A stretch of 64,000 bases of DNA, taken from the NCBI GenBank assembly GCA_039566865.1, contig CM076959.1, forward strand, positions 15,049,501 through 15,113,500, given 5' to 3'. Below are positions 56,154 through 64,000 of this stretch, piece after piece. Within the stretch, counting starts at the first letter, position 1; the number at the start of each line of letters is the position of its first letter. Position numbers and translations under genes: made by a program. The notes below the pieces were generated by a model that searched no databases, had not been told where the DNA came from, and saw only the letters and a list, made by a program, of their open reading frames with translations. This DNA comes from Aurelia coerulea (Eukaryota > Cnidaria > Scyphozoa > Semaeostomeae > Ulmaridae).

Positions 56154-57205
56154 TTCATTCACATAAAGCTGATATGTGGTGGGCCAAACAATAGGGTCAC
56201 CATTTTGTCTCTCCAACAATAAACCTTATTGAGATTATTGTACCGTTTTGCTACTTGATGAAAAAGATTGAAAAAATGTTTACCCCCATTAGACCCTAGG
56301 CTATGCCTGTAAAACCTGAACGTGCTAGGCCTGGTGACACATCTCTCCTGGCCATGTTGATGTTGAAGCAATGTCTGGCCCTGGCCTATTATTATTTATA
56401 ATATATCAGAAACATTTACAGCTGCTGCCAGTGCCAGCCAGAGGCCAGGCCAGGCCAGCCAGCTCAAAGTGCGAACAATAATTATTTATTGCAACTTTGC
56501 AAGCTCATTGCAAGCTTTATAAGTGCAAGCTGAAGTTGTCAAATCAATTGATGAAATACATTACCCCTCTTTCTCCCAATATTTAAGTTTCGAGCTGCTG
56601 ACATTCCTATGTCTCTGCCTCTGCATCCTCCCTCCTTCGTCGTGCTTACAGTGTGCCTGCTTGCACTGCACAACAACAGGAAATCGTCCACCATTACTAT
56701 CTGTATCCAGGGACAGGGACCTAGAATCTAATGTTATTTCGCGCCAGAATAGCTCCTCCGCAGCTGTTTTCACACTGAAAGGAACCAGATCGCCTTGAAC
56801 ACACACGCACGAAACCGTATTCTTTTTTGTAAAAAATCACTCTCAGATCGCCAAGGAATTGAAAAATTCCAATATCACTTAGAAAAACTATTTATTTCAT
56901 AGATTTTAAACTTATTGAGGAAACTCATCATGATAAATTTAAGCCTCAGTTTTTGAAGTTCTACAAGAAGGTAGCAAACAAAGTCTGCAACATTTATGGC
57001 TTGCAATCTAGTAATTTGACGACGTTACAGCTTTTAAATCATCAAGAATGGAAAAAGACTGTACTGCAGAAAATAACTGTGATTTAAAAATACTCTCTTT
57101 TGGATGATGGGACGTCAGCTGAAGTTCCTTTCACTAATAATTTGTAAGAATAGGGAAATAAAGTTGTATACGGTTAATTTCACAGTTCTGGGCAGATACC
57201 ACGTC
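56154..57205. other. Intergenic with unrecognised frames
   Basis: Frames on both strands at 56523-56806 are open for 80-90 codons without recognisable domains. The repeat shared with 39085 begins near 56800. Confidence 0.35.
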
Positions 57206-57581
57206 TACACGTATTTTTTGGTAAGAAACTAAGAATTTGGGCCAGTACTGACAGTTTATTAAAATCATCATAGTTTGAGTACTCAGAATTTCTCACGAGT
57301 TTCTTAGAGGTTCCATAGCAATCTTCATGTTCACTGCCTGTGCCCTTGTAAACATTTCAAAACAAGGATTTCTAGCCTTTCCAATTTTTATACATTACTC
57401 AAGTACTTTACGAACAATATGATACAGAAAACAAGTGAAAGTAAAGTAATATGTGAAGGATTTACTTTATCAAAATAAATAGTTTCTTAACTTATATTTT
57501 CCCAGTACTGGAGTTTCTTATTTGTTTGGTGATCTGAGAGTTGAGTTCCTTATGGGCAGTTTCTTATAAAAAATACGTGTA
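57206..57581. mobile_element. TACACG-ended MITE, subfamily B
   Basis: TACACGTATTTTTTGGTAAG and the inverse at the right end (CTTATAAAAAATACGTGTA). Sister of 36879-37255. Confidence 0.75.
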
Positions 57582-57954
57582 TGCCATTTTCTAGCAGATA
57601 ACCAACGCCATTAACCCTTCCACTTCTACTTCTGCTTCTACATCATTACTGAACAGGATTGAGTATTGGTAAAATGCTCAGAGTGCAAATAATAATGATA
57701 GTAATACTAATGATCAATAACTAAAAATTGCTATAAGATGTCACTGATCCATGGCAAGATTATAAATTTGCCTGTCAAATCAGAAACCAAATCAAAAAGG
57801 ACTGAAATTGAAAAGGGATGAGGGAATTTTGGGAATGAATTTGTCAGTGGCATTAATGAATTAATACAGGTGCAAAATAATGATTTCATTTTAGAATTAA
57901 AACAAACAAACAAAAATATCTAAACTACAGTTACAGGCAATCCTTCGACTCGTC

Positions 57955-58591
57955 TATCGGGTGAGCCAGAAAAAAGTTCCCACTTTCGAAAATTTGTAGC
58001 ACCACAAGTACTTCATGGATTTGAATGATTCAAGTTCTAGTTAAAGGCCAAAAAATCAAAGTATTTTTTGTGATTTTTCTCGTCTTCTTACAAGCACTGC
58101 AAATATAGGTAAATTCAACTTTACAACAATTTCATGTTTTCAAAATGACTGAAAAAGGGCCTAAAACACCTGATCAAATCGTTAGGACTCTCCTCAAACA
58201 GAACGATACATACGATACATTTCACCTCTCTCGAGAGTAATAAGACATAGATTTTCAAGCAGATATTAACGATTTTCTATCCCATGACAATAAATCTGCA
58301 GACGATATCTTTCACCTATGAAAAATTGCTTTTTCTCTGTTGTTCTGAGCGAGGAGTCTTTTATGATTTGATTATGCATTTTAGGTCTTTTTCAGTCATT
58401 TTGCAACCACATTAAAGTTTTCATAAATTTCAATTTACCATTTTTTTCAATATTTGTAACAAGGCGAGAAAAATCACTAAAGTACTTTGATCTTTCGGCT
58501 TTCAAGCAAATAATGATTCATTCCAATCCATCCAGTACTCTTGATACTATGAATTTTCAGAAGTGGGAACTTTTTTCTGGCTCACCCGGTA
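57955..58591. mobile_element. TA-flanked MITE with CGGGTGAGCCAG ends
   Basis: TATCGGGTGAGCCAGAAAAA with inverted TTTTTTCTGGCTCACCCGGTA. About 640 bases, noncoding, internally symmetrical (AGTACTT.. near both ends). Confidence 0.8.
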
Positions 58592-59571
58592 TGAATGTTG
58601 TGTGCCTTAGGATTTGCGATTTTCATGTTTTTACTTCAATGTCTTGATGAGACTTTTTCTTAAATGCCCCCTCATTAAGTTGTCTGTGCATTCAATTGGC
58701 AATATGTTCCAACATCTGATAGTTTTTGGGGAAAATTGATACAAATATGTGTTGGTATTAGCGTCAATATTGATAAACTGTCTCTGACTTCTTCCTTGAA
58801 GCTGCATTGGCGTCATAATGTAGGATAGAATGTCTAGAGCAATATTAGGTATTATTTACTGCCTTATTAATCCTATAGTAGTTGGGCTATATGACACGTC
58901 CTTTTTTGGTTGGGGGGGGCCAAAAATGCCTTCCTCTTACCTAACTCTTGACTGGTAATAGATAAAGCAACAAAATTTGGCTTACTAACAGCGCCAGGCA
59001 TGAATTTTATAAGAGTATCAAAATAACCCGAAATTAGCCATCATTATTGCTTGCGTCAGCACTTTTCTTTATGTGGTCAAAAAAGTGGCATAATCGGACG
59101 AAATCAGGTAAAATGCAATAACATTTTATGTGGAGTGCAATTTCCATCCAAGCATAAGGATATTGATAGTTTACATCCAATAACACTACCTTGCAAAATA
59201 TATTTGCAAAATATTGCAATTTTGCAACTTTTTTCACGAAAATTAATATTTGAGAATTGGCAATTTTGACAGAGTCAGTTCCGGAAGATAATTGTCTCCT
59301 TCCCCCTCATTTATCAAAATATCTTTACGAAACTTCATAAGTCGTTGCAAAAAAGTAGTAGCAATACATCAAAAAGTTTCCGGGCCATAATTTTTCTCCT
59401 GGCAGAGTTATAACGAAGCATCTGCTGGGAAGGTGGGGCAAATTTGCTTCATAGCCAAAATAGAGTTAAAAGTAATATACATCCAGATATAAGGGCATCG
59501 TATACCCAATAAGTCAACATCAATTGAATTCTTCGCAAGTGATTTTCTTGAAACTAAACATCAAGAATGTA

Positions 59572-60201
59572 TCGGGTGAGTCAATAAAAAGAATCCCTGT
59601 TTGAAAAGTCATCAGTCCCTGAATGTCAAGCTGCTGGTATTGGGAAACATACCATTTAACGGCAGACATGTTGAAATAGACCTCAAAATTTACCTGATTG
59701 AAATCGGCCATTTCATTCTGAAATTATGAGGGATTTTCTCCAGAAAGCCCTTTCGAGAAATTTTCAAAAACAGTCTCAAAACAACGACCATCATTTCACG
59801 AAAATTCTGTTTTATCTCAATGAGTTCAACACATTCTAACATGTTTTATCCTCGTGGGAAGATGAAATCGTCCGGAAATAATGTTGTTTTGCCCCCAGGG
59901 AGGACATGTTCGTCCCCTGAAGAGATAAAACGTGCCAAAGCATGTACAAGTCATTGCTTTAAGTCATAGACATGCGAGAATTTTGGTCCTGATTTTATAC
60001 AATTTTTGGAAGTTTCTTGGAGGGGCTTCCTCGAGAAAATCTATTATAATTTCAGAACGGAGTGGCCAATTTCAAGCAGGTAAAATTTAGAATATATTTG
60101 AACATATTTGCTATTGAATGAAATATTTGCCAACATTAGTGTCTCGATATCGAGAGATCTGTCTTCTTTTAAACAGGGAGTTTTTTTTTACCCACCAGGT
60201 A
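59572..60201. mobile_element. Degenerate foldback element with CGGGTGAGTCA end
   Basis: TATCGGGTGAGTCAATAAAA at the left and ACCCACCAGGTA at the right. The inner arms share CTGAAATTATGAGGGATTTT and its inverse. Related to 51400-51680. Confidence 0.55.
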
Positions 60202-61535
60202 GAAATTTGAAAGTAGTCATTCAAGTTGAAGAATGTAGAAAGAGATGCATCGCTAGAAACCTTCCTTTTACACATTTCCTTTATTTTGACATTGCTTGAG
60301 AACAATACTAGTGCTGTTTTAACAGTAACCACCTGTCTTACCTTTCATGTGCCATGAATTATCAAACACTTGTCCTGTTGACTCGAACACGGTCTCAAAC
60401 ACGAATTTGGAGCCTATCCTCCATAACCGTGTAAAAACGAGTATTTGAAGTTACCACTCTTCAACATCAACCAAACAAACGGGGCACCATGTTTTACGAC
60501 ATCCTGTAGAGGATTCTTCGGAAGTATGTCATACCATGTTCCAAACACATAAAGGCCATTGACGAGTAAGTAAATGCTTTCTTGTTGATCAATAAAATTT
60601 TTGAGGTAATACTATTATACAAAAATATGGCAAATGTTATTTGCATTTAACCCATGAATCTTACACCAGACTTATGAGTTGATTTCTAGTTTTCGCTACA
60701 AATATCTTAAGAACTACACTACCCCCTCTCCCCTTTCCATCCCTACACTTTTTTTATAAGAATATTGTTGATAAGAATATTCAGGCTCAGAATCATCCAA
60801 TTTTTAAAAACATTTTAAGAATATTGCTCAACCTCAGCTCGCGTTATTGTGTCTCATTTTTCAGCAGTTGCCTGTTTTGCGATGTTTATAGTTGTTCATA
60901 ACTGAGAATCGCGTGAAAGACAGATCTCGTTTTTTCAAAAAGCGTGGCTTCTATTCGAGGGTGGCTATTTCCTTTGGAAACAATTGCATTGCATTCAAAT
61001 GTACTTGAAATATTTGAAGAATGTATTCAAGCTCAAAATGAAAATTTCTCAAGAATATCGAGGCTGGAAAAAAGTTATAATATTCTTACAATAAAATAGT
61101 GTAACTGTGAATCGGAAAGGCTAGGCCAAGCCATTTGAAAATGTTCGCTTATAAAATAACGAGAACGTTGAGCATTTAATTGACCAAACAGAATGACGGA
61201 ACGAAAGTTTTCTGCATTAGAATTTTTCATGCGATCAGCAGCTGAATAACATCTTAGCTATTCTGAAAAGAATTAGAATCGAACAATATTTTGCTACATT
61301 TTGTAGAATTTTTAACTCTGCACAATAGTGATAGAAGCTCTAAAGCCTTGTATAAAAATAACGCTCGATCCAGGCTCTTTTATAGAATAGCTAAAAGATC
61401 TATTGGTTGATTGAAACTTTTGGCTTAGCGCTTAGGTGTAATAACATGAGTTTTCAGGAAGCAATATCTTCGCATTAAGGGAGATAGCGGCTGCTTAAGT
61501 TAGTAGTGGGGAAAACTAGGATGAATATGATAAGT
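60202..61535. other. Intergenic, 3' flank of the acidic protein gene
   Basis: No coding sequence or clear repeat was recognised. Confidence 0.35.
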
Positions 61536-63704
61536 CTAGTCATCCCTGTCTCTTGAATCCTTATCATAGTAGTCTCGGTCTCGATTATCCTCTTTTGGGC
61601 CTTCATCCATATAGCCTCGTCTATCATCTCTCTCAGAGTGCTCATCACTGCTTTCTCCGCCTCTTCTCTCCCAAGGATCATCATGTCCCCCTTCCCTCTC
61701 CCTCCGATCGCCAGTGTTCTCTCTATCGTCCTGTTCTCTCTCAAATTTTGGTTCATTGTCTCCCTTTCTTTCAAAATCAGCACCTCTTTGAGGCTCGCCA
61801 TGATCTTCGTGTGGGCCTGGCTCCTCATGACTCCTCTGCTCCCCTGATCGGGCATCCTCTTCATGCTTCCAATCTCCTTTGGGTACATTATGCCTACTGT
61901 CGCCCGGCGTATGTTCATCTTCGTCTTCATAATTTGAATGATAAGGCTCCGGTTCTAAGTTATTGGGGCTTTCTTCCTGATCAGCAGGCACTTCCGGTCC
62001 ATCGTCTTGCATATCATTATACCCGTGACCGTATTGATCAGGAGCGTACTCTTTTCTCGATGAATACTGATCTTCATCTGTATGCTCCTTCCCTTCGTCA
62101 ACCCTGGCTCTGTCATCAGCTTGTACTTTCACACTACCGATTTTATAATTTATAGAATGATCACTTTCTTTTTCGCCTTTACGATTACCATAATCGTCAT
62201 ATAAAGGCGCAGGTTGGTCGATATATTCAGACGCCTTTGGAACTTTGAAAGGGTCTGTTACGTCAATGTCTATATAACTCCTTTGTTGACCTTTTTTCTG
62301 ATTTGCAACTGACTTACCTGGAAAAGAAATGGAAATTCATTAGCTGCTCTACAAGAGTTTTGTGAGGATGGAGAAAAGAAAAGCTTTTTAGGGCCTGTTT
62401 ATATAATTTGAAAAAGGAAAGGCCACGATACCAGCGTCGATTGTCGGATCCGAAGATGCTTGCGGTGACGAAAAAATGAATAAGTTTAAAGGCAGAAACA
62501 CCGCAATGCGACAAAAAACAACAGCAAATTGGCAAAAAATAAATTCATCATATTTACTGTTGTTTTTTGTCGCATTGTGGTGTTCCTGCCTTTAAACTTA
62601 TTCCTGTTTATATAAGGCGGGCTGGCCCGTTAGCGTGCTGGCTTGCGAACGGGCCAGCCCACTAATCTAATTCAGTTTGCTTTAGGCATGTTGTAAAAAC
62701 CGGACCCTAAGACCCTAGAACCCTTGAGATCCCTAGGACATTTAGGTACTAAAATGAAAAGGACCCTTGGCACCGGAGGGTCATGATCAGGAAGTTGTTT
62801 ATCGTTAACTTCCCATCTTCCATCCCATCACTATGACCCCATGAACTTCCATTCTTTCAAACTAATGCCATGAATAACACAGAGAATATATTCCATGTAC
62901 AGGGTGTCCCAAAAACTTGTACCGCGTTTGTCTGAAAATTGCGAAAAAACGGCAAGAGATTCTCGCCAAATTATTGCATGATGGTGCTTTTCAGATGTTC
63001 AATTAAGGTTTTCTACCATCCCTATTAAAACTCGTTGAAAAATAATGGAGTTATGATCTTCAGGAGACCGAATGTGTAGTGTATCGTGGCTTTGATTAGC
63101 TGTGGCAGAAATATGTTGTAGTTAATGTCAATCAAGGGTGATGTGTCCATAAATAAGGACAGCTTACACCCAACCTGTCAACATCCATCAAATTCTCGGC
63201 AAGTGATTGGTTGATATTCAAACTGATCACATGCATAGAGAAACTTGCTGTAAACAATCATTTATGACCACACAATCATGGAAAGTCACAGGCAATGGAA
63301 ACAAAGCCATCTTAATCCGCACTGTATCTTTAAGTAATGTTTGTTTGCTAGTTTTCAATAGATGTTGCAATCTTTCATGGGTGATTGAAAAGAAATATTA
63401 GTTGATCACAAGCTTTCCTTTAGGAGGCCTACTTGCATGGAAATAAAACATGTAACATGATACTATCACAAGAAATCAAGCTACGAAATTTGCATTGCCC
63501 ATTTCCAATGGCTAGGGTTCTTTTGAGCAGCACTAGCGGAGATTTCGAAGGCAGTGCGGCCTGCAGTCTCCTTCTATCTAATAATCCCACTTCGGATAGA
63601 TATGAATGCTACGTACCATAATTCATGGATGGCCAGAAGACAAAGACCAGCGTTATTGCCACAAACAGATTCTTAAATCTACGAGAAATTTCATTCAAAA
63701 TCAT
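61536..63704 (-). CDS. Secreted acidic low-complexity protein (matrix-type)
   Basis: Exons 63704-63617 and 62317-61536 join in phase 1 (tatg|gtacgt and ttttccag); 289 residues. The start MILNEISRRFKNLFVAITLV then FVFWPSMNYG is a signal peptide. The rest begins KSVANQKKGQQRSYIDIDVT and becomes dominated by Asp and Glu mixed with Arg, His, Gly and Ser (for example DDRRGYMDEGPKEDNRDRDY), with no Cys and no folded-domain signature. Such secreted, disordered, highly charged proteins are typical of invertebrate biomineral and extracellular matrices. The role is inferred from composition only. The intron (63616-62318) contains a MITE hairpin at 62478-62605. Frames on the opposite strand are shadows. 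Confidence 0.75.
62478..62605. mobile_element. Hairpin MITE, related half copy at 600-670
   Basis: AATAAGTTTAAAGGCAG.AAC at the left is mirrored by CTGCCTTTAAACTTATT at the right. Arms of about 50 bases contain GCAATGCGACAAAAAACAAC. The half copy at 600-670 follows a hammerhead-like CTGAAGA..GCAGGACGAAAT unit. Confidence 0.75.
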
Positions 63705-64000
63705 TAGTTCTAGCTAAGTTGACTAATCTCGTTTCTTTAAAGGTTTTACTTTGAAACAACCCGGCAAAGTGCAGTATCTACGGTATAGAATTTATATGTG
63801 CATTTTTCCAGGTGAGGTAAATCAAAAGAAACAATACCCATTTGAAAGGACACTGCTCCTTTGATGTCAAGGTAATAATAATTGCAAATATCTATTTCTA
63901 CTTCCAATGTACACAAAATCAACAATGGGAGATTTTGTAATACAGTAGCATCAGTTGATTTTGATTGACACCTCAATTCAAAGCAATTAGTTAGTGTCTC

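Noticed and set aside
56523..56806. Overlapping frames on both strands
   Set aside because: Moderate length but no domain, no splice partners and adjacent to repeats.
61553..62155. 200-codon plus-strand frame opposite the acidic protein gene
   Set aside because: Shadow of a codon-biased acidic exon; no start context or domains, whereas the minus strand has a signal-peptide exon and matching splice sites.

Overview
The window looks like nuclear DNA of a cnidarian, most likely an anthozoan such as a coral. Coding density is low, genes are split into short exons with GT..AG introns, AT-rich spacers are packed with foldback repeats, and the LINE reverse-transcriptase pieces have the sequence style common in coral and anemone genomes. 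No bacterial operons, CRISPR arrays or rRNA genes were seen. All exon models were built by eye from splice signals, phase and domain logic.

Layout. (1) 850-25377, minus strand: most of a divergent subtilisin/kexin-fold protease gene with about 12 exons. It starts with a signal peptide at 25377 and runs off the left edge. (2) In its 9 kb intron lies a complete 6.7 kb DNA transposon (8651-15352) with 13-bp terminal inverted repeats and a perfect 8-bp target duplication. It is inserted in a LINE reading frame that becomes whole again when the element is removed. Its gene is one long frame split by a single UGA followed by CUAG, the known stop-readthrough context. (3) 26870-36016, plus strand: a secreted precursor with signal peptide, BRICHOS domain, RSRR furin-type site and a 9-cysteine C-terminal peptide. 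(4) 40618-44279: a large inverted repeat with GGAAT minisatellite ends and a duplicated membrane-protein fragment. (5) 44731-52618, plus strand: a tandem paralogue of the BRICHOS precursor. It keeps the promoter, 5' exon, signal peptide, furin site and cysteine peptide but has lost the BRICHOS exons. (6) 61536-63704, minus strand: a secreted, very acidic low-complexity protein of the kind found in mineral-associated matrices.

The rest is intronic or intergenic: several MITE families (CCCGG ends with 8-bp duplications, TTAA-flanked, TA-flanked CCGGGTG ends, and a 420-bp family with TACACG ends), five LINE fragments, tRNA-derived pieces, microsatellites, and repeats carrying hammerhead-ribozyme-like cores.

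Possible functional links. The two precursors need cleavage at R-x-[KR]-R, and a kexin-fold protease gene is transcribed divergently about 1.5 kb from the first of them. However, that protease has lost part of the acidic S1 pocket, so a protease-substrate cluster is only a hypothesis. The strongest candidates for something undescribed are the transposon with apparent programmed readthrough and the BRICHOS/cysteine-peptide gene pair.
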